Positions 8,254 through 15,550 of a stretch of DNA of 32,432 nucleotides are shown in pieces. The stretch is from Candidatus Thorarchaeota archaeon (GTDB lineage: Archaea; Asgardarchaeota; Thorarchaeia; Thorarchaeales; Thorarchaeaceae): contig SOKL01000334.1 in NCBI GenBank assembly GCA_004376265.1, positions 1 to 32,432 of the forward strand. The letters are read 5' to 3'. The position numbers and the translations under genes were made by a program. A model generated the notes under the pieces. It ran no database searches. It had not been told where the DNA came from and worked only from the letters and a program-made list of their open reading frames with translations. The stretch's first letter is position 1; every line of letters starts with the position of its first letter.

Positions 8254-9045
8254 ATGGCAACTGTGAAAGCATTTACATTGAAAGGAAAGGTCATCAAAGA
8301 AAGGGTTACACTACCCGCTCATTTTGATACACCATATCGTCCAGACGTAATCAGGAGAGCAGTTCTAGCAGTGCAGTCACGAAGACATCAACCCCACGGC
8401 GTTGACGAGTTGGCTGGGAAACGCAACACTGCTCAGAGCTGGCAGACTGGACATGGCAGGTCAAGGATGCCCCGTGTGAAAGGAAGTGGTACTGGAGCAG
8501 CAAACAAGGCTGCATTCGCTCCAGGTACTGTCGGAGGTCGTGTAGCACATCCTCCAGAAGCACGAAAAGTAATCGTTGAGCGTATCAACATAAAGGAGAA
8601 CCGATTGGCTATTCGTTCAGCCATCGCAGCTTCTGCCAACCCTGAGTTCGTTAGGGCTCGAGGTCACAAGATAGATAATGTTCCCCAGATTCCAATGGTT
8701 GTGAGTGACAAGTTAGAATCAGTTACCACAACGGCAAAAGCCTTTGAATCGTTAATCTTCCTCGGCTTGGGGGATGATCTTGATAGAGCTAGTAATGGTC
8801 GTAGCATCAGAGCTGGCAAAGGAAAGATGCGAGGTAGAAAGATGAAGACACCCAAGTCACTACTCATTGTAGTAGGTACAGACTCAGGAATCGTTAAAGC
8901 TGCTCGTAATCTTCCTGGAGTGGATATTGCAGAAGTTCACGGTCTAAATGCTGATCTTCTGGCTCCTGGAACACATCCCGGTCGCCTAGTAGTCTGGACA
9001 AGATCCGCCATTGACAGGCTTGAAAAGGAGAATCTGTTCATCTGA
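8254..9045 (+). CDS. rpl4: Large subunit ribosomal protein L4 (uL4, archaeal L4e type)
   Basis: The 263-residue protein matches archaeal L4, which lines the nascent-peptide exit tunnel. The extended loop is seen in the TGHGRSRMPRVKG and GTGAANKAAFAPGTVGGR region, and KENRLAIRSAIAASAN and a C-terminal DLLAPGTHPGRLVVWT block are typical. A GGAGATGAT purine stretch precedes the ATG, 16 bases after the rpl3 stop, so co-translation in one operon is likely. The length is normal and no lesion is seen. Confidence 0.97.
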   Translation: MATVKAFTLKGKVIKERVTLPAHFDTPYRPDVIRRAVLAVQSRRHQPHGVDELAGKRNTAQSWQTGHGRSRMPRVKGSGTGAANKAAFAPGTVGGRVAHPPEARKVIVERINIKENRLAIRSAIAASANPEFVRARGHKIDNVPQIPMVVSDKLESVTTTAKAFESLIFLGLGDDLDRASNGRSIRAGKGKMRGRKMKTPKSLLIVVGTDSGIVKAARNLPGVDIAEVHGLNADLLAPGTHPGRLVVWTRSAIDRLEKENLFI

Positions 9046-9054
9046 GGTGATCTA

Positions 9055-9318
9055 ATGAGAGACCCAAATGAAATCATTATCCGCCCTGTCGTGACAGAGG
9101 CAAGTCTTGAGGCAGTGGACGACGAGAACAAGCTGATTTTCTACGTGGTTCGTACAGCGAACAAGAACACAATCAAGTGGGCAGTCGAGTCCCTTTACGA
9201 AGTTGTAGTTGAGAAGGTCAACACTCTGATAATGCCAAACGGAAAGAAAAAGGCATTCGTCAGATTAGCGCCTGAATACAGTGCCGCTGAGGTTGCAACA
9301 AACCTCGGGATATTCTAA
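9055..9318 (+). CDS. rpl23: Large subunit ribosomal protein L23 (uL23)
   Basis: This 87-residue protein is L23, found at the polypeptide tunnel exit, where it contacts the signal recognition particle. IIRPVVTEASLEAV at the N-terminus and NKNTIKWAVESLYEV followed by VNTLIMPNGKKKAFVRL are the family core. It starts 9 bases after rpl4. Its TAA is merged with an AAGGAGG ribosome-binding site, which in most archaea would serve rpl2. Here rpl2 is 3.6 kb away. Confidence 0.96.
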   Translation: MRDPNEIIIRPVVTEASLEAVDDENKLIFYVVRTANKNTIKWAVESLYEVVVEKVNTLIMPNGKKKAFVRLAPEYSAAEVATNLGIF

Positions 9319-9435
9319 GGAGGCTTATGAATGGGTAGAAGCTCCTCTTATCTTGACTTACTTACGAATATGAATAATCGTTTCCCGACCACTGATATCT
9401 ACGAACACCAACTTCTCCCTATTTTCGGACCTTGA
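9317..9435 (+). other. Left edge of the rpl23-rpl2 insertion with a possible relic of the rpl2 start
   Basis: AAGGAGG at 9317-9323 is followed 7 bases later by ATG-GGT-AGA at 9331, encoding Met-Gly-Arg, the usual first residues of archaeal L2. The frame then runs 34 codons without similarity to L2 and stops at 9435. The genuine rpl2 at 12.9 kb has the same layout (AAGGAGG, then a GGT-CGT-AGA stretch). This suggests the left junction retains the original rpl2 start, but the match is only a few codons long and remains tentative. Confidence 0.35.
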
Positions 9436-9489
9436 CCTTCAGAATGATCACTACAGCTCCAAGAAGGATGATGATGAATATTGCAAATC

Positions 9490-10074
9490 TCAATGGTAAT
9501 GAAGAGATATCCGGGGGGGGTCTCCGGGGTTGTAGTGAGCCATGAGTTGGTAAACTACTGATTCTGCTACATGCCCAAGACTGTCATTGGCAAAGAATTG
9601 AATGTCAAATTCTGTAGTATATGGTGCTAAAGTGACTCTGAATGATCCCGAGAATGTGTTCTCCCCAAAAGCTGGTGATATGACCATCGATTTATTATTA
9701 CTCCATTGACTCTCGTTGGTGCGTCTGTATAAGAACCACACCATTTCAACACCATCCTGATCCACGACATCAATCCTGACACTGATACTTGGGTTAGAAG
9801 AGGTTGTGTCACCACTATCATAGCTGTAGTTTGCGAACACTGTCTGATTTTCCTGAGAAGGCAAGTATGATGTATGCTGTGTTGTAGTCATTGAACTATT
9901 GGCAACCAGTCCCATACCTATGAATGCCATACCTGATGTAAGAAGTATGAAACTGAAGATGAATATTGACAGACACCCACAGCTCTTTTGTATGACTACC
10001 AACTCGAAAGGGTGTATTTGAATGTAAAGTCCGCTGGATGGACCTTTATGTTCTGACTCCAGTCGTATGTCCAC
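9490..10074 (-). CDS. Membrane-anchored extracellular protein with a homopolymer frameshift
   Basis: I do not recognise a family. The protein has a hydrophobic segment near residues 36-60 that looks like a signal anchor. An extracellular beta-rich domain with many Asn/Ser/Thr and N-glycosylation sequons follows. The frame ends abruptly after a run of eight G (9513-9520, plus strand). With one more base in that run, translation continues to a stop at 9419-9421 through about 20 hydrophobic residues (IFIIILLGAV core) and a Lys/Arg tail, giving a two-anchor protein. The start is uncertain: a TATA box at 10085-10090 would begin transcription near 10061, inside the long frame, so an internal TTG at 10002 may be the real start. 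The gene is inverted relative to the ribosomal genes around it. Confidence 0.55.
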   Translation of the reverse strand: MDIRLESEHKGPSSGLYIQIHPFELVVIQKSCGCLSIFIFSFILLTSGMAFIGMGLVANSSMTTTQHTSYLPSQENQTVFANYSYDSGDTTSSNPSISVRIDVVDQDGVEMVWFLYRRTNESQWSNNKSMVISPAFGENTFSGSFRVTLAPYTTEFDIQFFANDSLGHVAESVVYQLMAHYNPGDPPRISLHYH

Positions 10075-10493
10075 TTCTTTGCAGTATATAGGTTTGACAC
10101 CCTAACCACTTTGCCCTTAATCTATGACAGATGATATTTCTATTTATACTCATGTTATTCTAAGATTTTTCGAGCTCTTTTTTATGGTCTAATCTTACCT
10201 AGAAAAATCCAGTGTAAGTGAGAATGCATCTGAGAAATCAGGAAACAATTTTGGCTTTTGGTGCAAAAAGCGAACTACGCCTTGGGGCAATGAGGAGTCT
10301 CATGTTGGATTCGTATCAACAGGCCGTTTAGGCAAGGAAAATTAGGCGGACCGAGGGTTATGAGGTATCTATTCCAGCGTTAGAACATTCGTACATTTTA
10401 TCCTGCCTCGAGTATAAGAATAAGTAATTTCCTTTCCTCATCACGATAGGAGCGTAAAAGGCAACCGAAAGATAACATTTCAGGTGAAAATCC
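10075..10493. promoter_or_regulatory. Divergent promoter region upstream of the LAGLIDADG-like gene
   Basis: This 419-base stretch separates two divergent genes inside the insertion. TATATA at 10085-10090 faces the membrane-protein gene. AGTATAAG at 10411-10418 faces the 746-residue gene and would give a leader of about 55 bases with AGGTGA close to its ATG. A second AT-rich stretch lies near 10139-10175. A 35-codon plus-strand frame beginning at an ATG near 10225 has no family features. I see no RNA gene here. Confidence 0.4.
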
Positions 10494-12734
10494 ATGCAAC
10501 GAAAGCGAGGTGCAGACCTCCTTAGGGAGATTCATGGTGAATTACTTACTGAGAGTGAGAGAGATGAGTTAGTCAGGGAATTGAAGAAAGAATCAGAGAT
10601 ACTGCAAGATACTGAGAATTGCAGTTTCCGAGATCTGGACCCTGAAGAAGTGCATCGACTATATTACGAAGAAAAGTTCTCTCAAAGAAAAGTAGCTGAA
10701 GTTCTAGGTTTTTCAAGGGATGCAATTCAAAACCTTTTCAAAACCCAAATGTGGAAACCTAGACCGGTGGGGGGTGTTGAGAAAGACATTGACCACCAAG
10801 AAGTCTATCGTATCTGTGTTGAAGAGGGGCGCTCCAAGAAGGAAGCTGCTGAGATTCTTGGATGCAAGTCGATAAGACCAATCAATCGTATTTTGAATGA
10901 GAAAGATTGGAAGACCCCACTTGAGGTAAAGATGGAAACTGAGATTGATCCTGATGAGGTTCACCGACTGCATTTTGAGGATGGGTGGTCTTTCATCAGG
11001 ATAGCCAATCAATACGGCTATGAATCGAAGGATATCATCAGCAAACTATTCAAAGAGAGAGAATGGATTCCAATTCCTATAGCAAACAGAGTTGTCTACG
11101 AGTTCCCTTCAGAGATTGAAGAAGAACACCGGATTGAGCCATCTAGAATCAGTGATGCTTTTGAACATCTAGGAGATTCAGAGGACATCTCACCCTTGGA
11201 CATGGCTCGCTGTATTGAGAAAGTCATGTCTTCATCTCCTTCTGAATCAAGAGTCGAGTGGATGGGACTCTCTTCTCAATCTAAGTGGAACACAAGGGTT
11301 ACTAAAGTGCTTGAGGATGAGCTGACGGAAGTAGAAACCTCACTGAATGAACTTCTTGGTATTTCTAAAGAATCCAAGATGAAGGTCCGCGTGGGATTTG
11401 TAGATGGTAAACTCTACATCCGACATCAAGACAAGTCCGAATACAACTGGATGAACATCTATAACAACGAGCTCTTCTACTTCAAGTCTGTGGATGATAA
11501 ATTCAAACTTATGCATGAGATGAGAGCAAGGCTAGGTCTGAGCACTAATATGGACCTGGGTAGGCTCATTGACCAACTCACAGACCGTGAGTCAGCTGAG
11601 GGGAATGGATACAGCGACATCAAGGAGTGCCAGGATGAACATCTGCGCGCTGAAACTCTTCATCTTATACTTGATACAACAGGACAAACATTGTCTGATA
11701 CTCGAGATGTGATTCAATGTATTGGAAAGATTCGTGGTGGAAAATACGAGGGAAAAGGGGGAATTAGAAATCCAAAATTTCCCACCGGTTCCGACGAAAT
11801 TGACATCATGTTTGCAAGATTCTTTGGTCTTGGACTATCGGACGGTCATATTAGTAAAACCAGTGATGAATTTGTGTATGCTGAGAAGAATCCTGACCGT
11901 CGTAGAATCGTTACTGAGCATTCCAATGACTTTGGAGATGTTTACTATAAGGAAAAAGAAATCAAGGGTGAGATACGTCAAATTCAGTTTGCATCTGCAT
12001 TTGGTCGTATCTTGAAAAGAAGGGGGTTTCCAGTTGGTGATAAGAGTATCCTGAACATTGGTCTTCCTAATTTCATAAAAGAAGGGTCATTGCAAGTAAT
12101 ATGCGTATATTTCGGTAATCTGTGGCCGGAGGATGGTTGTTTCACTATAGAATACCTGCGAAATGTTGCATATTTCACATGGGATCGTTCAGTTGTTGTT
12201 AGAGATCCAACAAAGGAAGTAGAATATGGTTTCAAGGCAGTAGTAGCTGATGACCAATTATCACTCTTTGAAAAATATGGGGTACATAATGAAGAGGATT
12301 TGAAAAACGGGTTCAAAGAAGAGTTTCATATGACATCGAAGACCTTAGAGGAACTTATACGATCAAAGAACCCCAAAGTATCTTCTCCAGCAGAAGAACT
12401 CAAAGAAATAGTACTCTCTAACTCATCTAAACTCTTGAATGATGAGATTGAAGCTCTACGTAGAGTGGGTGTGCATGCAAATCAAAGACTCCTGAAACTC
12501 ACATATCATGTTGAATCATCACGGGTATCAATCTCTTATAGAGGTAAAATCTATAGAAAGAAGGATGTCATGCGAACAGCGTTAATTATGTCACCTGATG
12601 ATATGTGTAAACGAGCTAAAGTTGAAGAATGGATGAATCTTCGTCCTAAACTAAGAAGAGAAACCGAAAGAGAACTTGCTGACCCTGACAATATAGATGG
12701 AAACGACGGTGAAAAATCATTAGTTACTCAATGA
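10494..12734 (+). CDS. LAGLIDADG homing-endonuclease-like protein with three N-terminal helix-turn-helix repeats
   Basis: This 746-residue protein has three tandem repeats of about 45 residues (roughly 49-90, 98-141 and 151-193). Each begins D-x-x-E-V-x-R and has a helix-turn-helix shape ending in a Trp-Lys/Ile-x-Pro motif, suggesting modular DNA recognition. Residues 443-451 (FFGLGLSDG) and 540-548 (FGNLWPEDG) match the two LAGLIDADG motifs, both keeping the catalytic Asp. The intervening GDKSILNIGLPNFI stretch is the usual pre-motif-2 linker. No splicing domains flank it, so it is free-standing and not an intein. The central 200 residues resemble those of the minus-strand protein at 25.4-27.7 kb. 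It has its own TATA box and AGGTGA. It splits rpl23 from rpl2, consistent with a mobile homing gene. Confidence 0.7.
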   Translation: MQRKRGADLLREIHGELLTESERDELVRELKKESEILQDTENCSFRDLDPEEVHRLYYEEKFSQRKVAEVLGFSRDAIQNLFKTQMWKPRPVGGVEKDIDHQEVYRICVEEGRSKKEAAEILGCKSIRPINRILNEKDWKTPLEVKMETEIDPDEVHRLHFEDGWSFIRIANQYGYESKDIISKLFKEREWIPIPIANRVVYEFPSEIEEEHRIEPSRISDAFEHLGDSEDISPLDMARCIEKVMSSSPSESRVEWMGLSSQSKWNTRVTKVLEDELTEVETSLNELLGISKESKMKVRVGFVDGKLYIRHQDKSEYNWMNIYNNELFYFKSVDDKFKLMHEMRARLGLSTNMDLGRLIDQLTDRESAEGNGYSDIKECQDEHLRAETLHLILDTTGQTLSDTRDVIQCIGKIRGGKYEGKGGIRNPKFPTGSDEIDIMFARFFGLGLSDGHISKTSDEFVYAEKNPDRRRIVTEHSNDFGDVYYKEKEIKGEIRQIQFASAFGRILKRRGFPVGDKSILNIGLPNFIKEGSLQVICVYFGNLWPEDGCFTIEYLRNVAYFTWDRSVVVRDPTKEVEYGFKAVVADDQLSLFEKYGVHNEEDLKNGFKEEFHMTSKTLEELIRSKNPKVSSPAEELKEIVLSNSSKLLNDEIEALRRVGVHANQRLLKLTYHVESSRVSISYRGKIYRKKDVMRTALIMSPDDMCKRAKVEEWMNLRPKLRRETERELADPDNIDGNDGEKSLVTQ

Positions 12735-12912
12735 TAAGATTCAAAAGGAGACCGCAAATTCCACCCGTTTGTAGTAAGAATAGGTTCGGCAAGACCTGAC
12801 CTGCAAAACTACAGGTGAATCATATGCTAATTTGGAAATCTTGCATTTCACAAAAAGAGAATGCTCTTTATTTTGTAACAACGAAAAATGACGCGCTCAG
12901 CTCAAGGAGGGG
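12735..12912 (+). promoter_or_regulatory. rpl2 leader with small hairpins
   Basis: This gap holds two short palindromes, AGGT/ACCT and ACCTG/CAGGT, near 12782-12815. The second carries CTGCAAAACTACA followed by GGTGA, also found just before rpl3. A T-rich stretch near 12865-12880 could act as a promoter for rpl2, needed now that it is separated from rpl23. AAGGAGG at 12904-12910 is the ribosome-binding site. Confidence 0.4.
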
Positions 12913-13638
12913 TTGCTGACGGGTCGTAGAATCCTCGTTCAAAGAAAAGGAAGGGGTACCACGCAATGGAGATCCCCAAGCCACAAGAAGATTGCACCAG
13001 CTAGACATCCCAAGTGGGCTCCAGACAAGACCTACGTAGGCACAATTATGAATCTTCATCATGAGTCTGGTCGAGGAGCTCCTCTGGCTGAGATTCGCTA
13101 TGAAGGTGAATCAAAGATACACCACATAGTTGCTCCTGAGGGTGCACAGATTGGTCAGTCAATTGAGTGTGGCGAAGACGCTGCGCTGGCAAACGGAAAC
13201 ACTCTGCTGCTTGAACATATCCCTGAAGGTACACCTGTCTATAACATAGAAGGTAGTCCTGGTGATGGAGGAAAATATGTGAAAGCCTCAGGTCTTGCAG
13301 CCACAATCGTGTCTATTGACAAGGCAAAGGCAATGGTGCGACTCCCAAGTGGCAGACAGAAGGCTTTCAGTCCACGGTGTCGAGCCACAATCGGTATAGT
13401 TGCTGGTGGCGGTCGTCAAGAGAAGCCTTTCTTGAAAGCTGGAGCAGTCTGGCATCACACTCGTGGAAAGGCTAGAAAATGGCCTGTTGTCCGAGGTGCT
13501 GCAATGAATGCATGCTCACATCCTCATGGTGGTGGTTCTCATCAGTCACCTGGTAGACCAAGCACAGTAAGTAGACATGCCCCACCTGGTCGGAAAGTGG
13601 GAAACATTGCGGCTAGGCGAACTGGTCGCAGAAAGTAG
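12913..13638 (+). CDS. rpl2: Large subunit ribosomal protein L2 (uL2)
   Basis: L2 is a core 50S protein needed for subunit association and peptidyl transfer. The 241-residue product carries the GRRILVQRKGRG N-terminus, a central GGGRQEKPFLKAG region and the conserved C-terminal block MNACSHPHGGGSHQSPGRP. The start is unusual. Archaeal L2 normally begins Met-Gly-Lys/Arg-Arg, but the codon before Gly is ACG (12919), 8 bases after GGAGG. The nearest recognised start in frame is TTG at 12913, only two bases after the ribosome-binding site. Either the TTG or a non-standard ACG/CTG is used. No rpS19 or other S10/spc gene follows. Confidence 0.93.
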   Translation: MLTGRRILVQRKGRGTTQWRSPSHKKIAPARHPKWAPDKTYVGTIMNLHHESGRGAPLAEIRYEGESKIHHIVAPEGAQIGQSIECGEDAALANGNTLLLEHIPEGTPVYNIEGSPGDGGKYVKASGLAATIVSIDKAKAMVRLPSGRQKAFSPRCRATIGIVAGGGRQEKPFLKAGAVWHHTRGKARKWPVVRGAAMNACSHPHGGGSHQSPGRPSTVSRHAPPGRKVGNIAARRTGRRK

Positions 13639-14015
13639 TTGAGATCAGAGGGTATGCTACACTTGCAAGAAATTTGGACATTTTATTATCTGTGCTTATA
13701 TACAATGGATAGAACAGTAAGGTGTAGAGTTGGTCTTTGACAAGAACCAAGTCCATGAACTAACTCTGCAGTCGCCGCGAGTTGCACGGAGACTGAAAAC
13801 GCCTGTTGGAGAGGCCGTCAGACGTCAAAGGTCATGTACCTGTGATGCAGCCTCGATGAATCAGGAACCGAACATCGATCATGGAATGTGATGTCCAAGT
13901 CTGTATAAGTTTCGGGCAACGGTTCCTCCTCTCTCCCTTCTTCTATTTTGATAACACTGCCAGTATTACACACAACCATATCTCCCTAATTCCTCAACAT
14001 TTCAGAGGACTTGAC
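13639..14015 (+). promoter_or_regulatory. Promoter and long leader of the cdrS-ftsZ operon
   Basis: This 377-base gap begins with a clear TATA box CTTATATA at 13695-13702, placing a transcription start near 13725. An 8-base stem (13727-13734 with 13759-13766, one G-U pair) lies right at the predicted 5' end. The rest contains a possible 53-codon gene (listed separately) and a pyrimidine-rich stretch before AGAGGA and the ATG at 14016. Whether this is a leader, a small gene or a small RNA cannot be settled by eye. Confidence 0.5.
13730..13891 (+). CDS. Possible small basic protein upstream of cdrS-ftsZ
   Basis: A TTG-initiated frame of 53 codons begins about 5 bases after the transcription start predicted from the TATA box at 13695-13702. 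The product has an acidic/polar start, a basic helix-like centre (RVARRLKTPVGEAVRRQRS) and a Cys-Thr-Cys, with no family I recognise. Its codons look coding-like, but the start codon is weak and a stem-loop overlaps it, so a structured RNA is an alternative. It ends 124 bases before the cdrS-like ATG. Confidence 0.3.
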   Translation: MVFDKNQVHELTLQSPRVARRLKTPVGEAVRRQRSCTCDAASMNQEPNIDHGM

Positions 14016-14198
14016 ATGCGTCTCATAGCTGTTCACTTGCCCGAGAGGATTGTTGAAGACATCCAGCGCCTGGTGGAGAAAGGACTCTACCCCAACAGAT
14101 CAGAAGCCATTCGAAATGCCATCCGTGACCTGTTGAAACGTGAGTTGTGGGAAACCAGTATGAACAAAAGTGGTAGGATGAGCGGGGTTATCGGATAA
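14016..14198 (+). CDS. Ribbon-helix-helix transcription factor, CdrS-like
   Basis: This 60-residue protein has the CopG/ribbon-helix-helix pattern: a short strand MRLIAVHLPE, then helix 1 (RIVEDIQRLVEKG), the turn YPNRSEAIRNAIRDLL and a basic end. Known family members dimerise and bind DNA with the strand. In haloarchaea the short ribbon-helix-helix protein CdrS is co-transcribed with ftsZ2 and controls cell-division genes. The same arrangement is seen here, with the stop codon overlapping the ftsZ start (TAATG). The ATG at 14016, preceded by AGAGGA, is preferred over upstream in-frame starts that would add 45 low-quality residues. Confidence 0.8.
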   Translation: MRLIAVHLPERIVEDIQRLVEKGLYPNRSEAIRNAIRDLLKRELWETSMNKSGRMSGVIG

Positions 14199-15451
14199 TG
14201 AAATCGTTGATTGATGAAGCACGTGAGCACAGTCGTGGTGAACGAGGTCTTTCTACAGTCCGAGATATGGGCCAAGCCCGAATTGTTGTTATAGGCTGTG
14301 GTGGCGCTGGTAACAACACAGTGAAGAGACTCATGACTATTGGTATTCAGGGTGCTGAGTGTATCGCGATAAACACCGATCGTCAACATCTTGCTGTCAC
14401 AACAGCACACAGAAAGCTCCTGATTGGAGAACGAATTACTCGAGGTTTGGGTGCAGGCGGCTATCCGCATGTTGGAAGAGCAGCCGCAGAGGAATCGACT
14501 GGGCGATTAACGGAACTTCTACGAGATGCAGATTTAGTATTCATTGCTGCAGGAATGGGTGGAGGTACAGGCACAGGTAGCGCACCGGTTGTTGCTGAGA
14601 TTGCAAAGAAAAGTGATGCAATCGTTGTGGGCGTTATTACGATGCCTTTCAACCTCGAGAGAACACGCATCGATAAGGCAAAGGCTGGTCTAGCCCGTCT
14701 ACAGGAAAACGTAGACACTGCAGTGGTGATTGATAATCAAAAATTGATGGAACTTGTTCCAGATCTACCCCTTGAGGAAGCATTTGGAGTTGCAGACGAG
14801 GTCTTAGCAAATATGGTGAAGGGAATCACTGAAACAATAACAATGCCTAGTCTGATCAATCTTGATTATGCTGATGTTCGCACAATCATATGTAATGGTG
14901 GAGTCGCGTTAGTAGGACTAGGTGAGGCTACTGGAGCAGATCGTGCTAGTGACGCAATAAAGAACGCTCTAAACAGTCCACTCTTGGAAGTTGAATGGAG
15001 TGGTGCAACTGGAGCTTTGATTCACATCACTGGAGGACCGGATATGAGTCTGGCTGAGTCGAACAAGGTAGGCGAGCTGGTTTCCGAAAAGATGAGTCCT
15101 GATGCTAATGTTATTTGGGGTGCTAGAGTAGATCCGAGGCTCAGTGGGATCCTCCGTGTTATGCTGATTCTTACAGGTGTAAAGAGCCCTCAACTACTTC
15201 CCAGATCAAAGGAAGAAAAAAGGTTCTCACCAACAACCAAACGTCTTGCTGAATTTGGTATAATCGGCTCACAGACAGCGACTATCGGTTCAAAAGAAGC
15301 ACGAGCCCGTGCGTTTGGCAAGGTTCCCGCATCATCAGAACGTTCATGGGAAGAACGACTCAAACCGCTAGAGCGAACACTTACCCGAAAACCGAAAAAG
15401 GAGCTCAAAAAGAGAGAGATTGAGGAGCTCGGTCTTCGAAAACTTCTCTAG
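14198..15451 (+). CDS. ftsZ: Cell division GTPase FtsZ
   Basis: FtsZ polymerises into the division ring. The 417-residue protein has the nucleotide-binding start IVVIGCGGAGNNTV (29-42), the tubulin signature GGGTGTGS (121-128), and the T7 synergy loop NLDYADVR (221-228) with both acidic residues, so GTPase activity should be intact. A linker after about residue 330 leads to a charged C-terminal tail ending in a short hydrophobic peptide (EELGLRKLL), a likely partner-binding site. The start overlaps the cdrS-like stop, giving translational coupling. The pairing resembles the haloarchaeal cdrS-ftsZ2 operon; assignment to FtsZ1 or FtsZ2 needs a tree. Confidence 0.97.
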   Translation: MKSLIDEAREHSRGERGLSTVRDMGQARIVVIGCGGAGNNTVKRLMTIGIQGAECIAINTDRQHLAVTTAHRKLLIGERITRGLGAGGYPHVGRAAAEESTGRLTELLRDADLVFIAAGMGGGTGTGSAPVVAEIAKKSDAIVVGVITMPFNLERTRIDKAKAGLARLQENVDTAVVIDNQKLMELVPDLPLEEAFGVADEVLANMVKGITETITMPSLINLDYADVRTIICNGGVALVGLGEATGADRASDAIKNALNSPLLEVEWSGATGALIHITGGPDMSLAESNKVGELVSEKMSPDANVIWGARVDPRLSGILRVMLILTGVKSPQLLPRSKEEKRFSPTTKRLAEFGIIGSQTATIGSKEARARAFGKVPASSERSWEERLKPLERTLTRKPKKELKKREIEELGLRKLL

Positions 15452-15550
15452 CGTGTATAAGGGTTCTACGTCGCAGCGAAAAACCTCGTTTTGCCTAGTT
15501 TTGACTCAAGGATGTATTTGCGTCACATGCTCACATGTTCATGGCAATTA

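Noticed and set aside
10494-12734. Intein or group I intron host for the LAGLIDADG motifs
   Set aside because: No flanking splicing blocks (N-terminal Cys/Ser, C-terminal His-Asn) and no ribosomal reading frame continuing on both sides were found. It is a free-standing gene.
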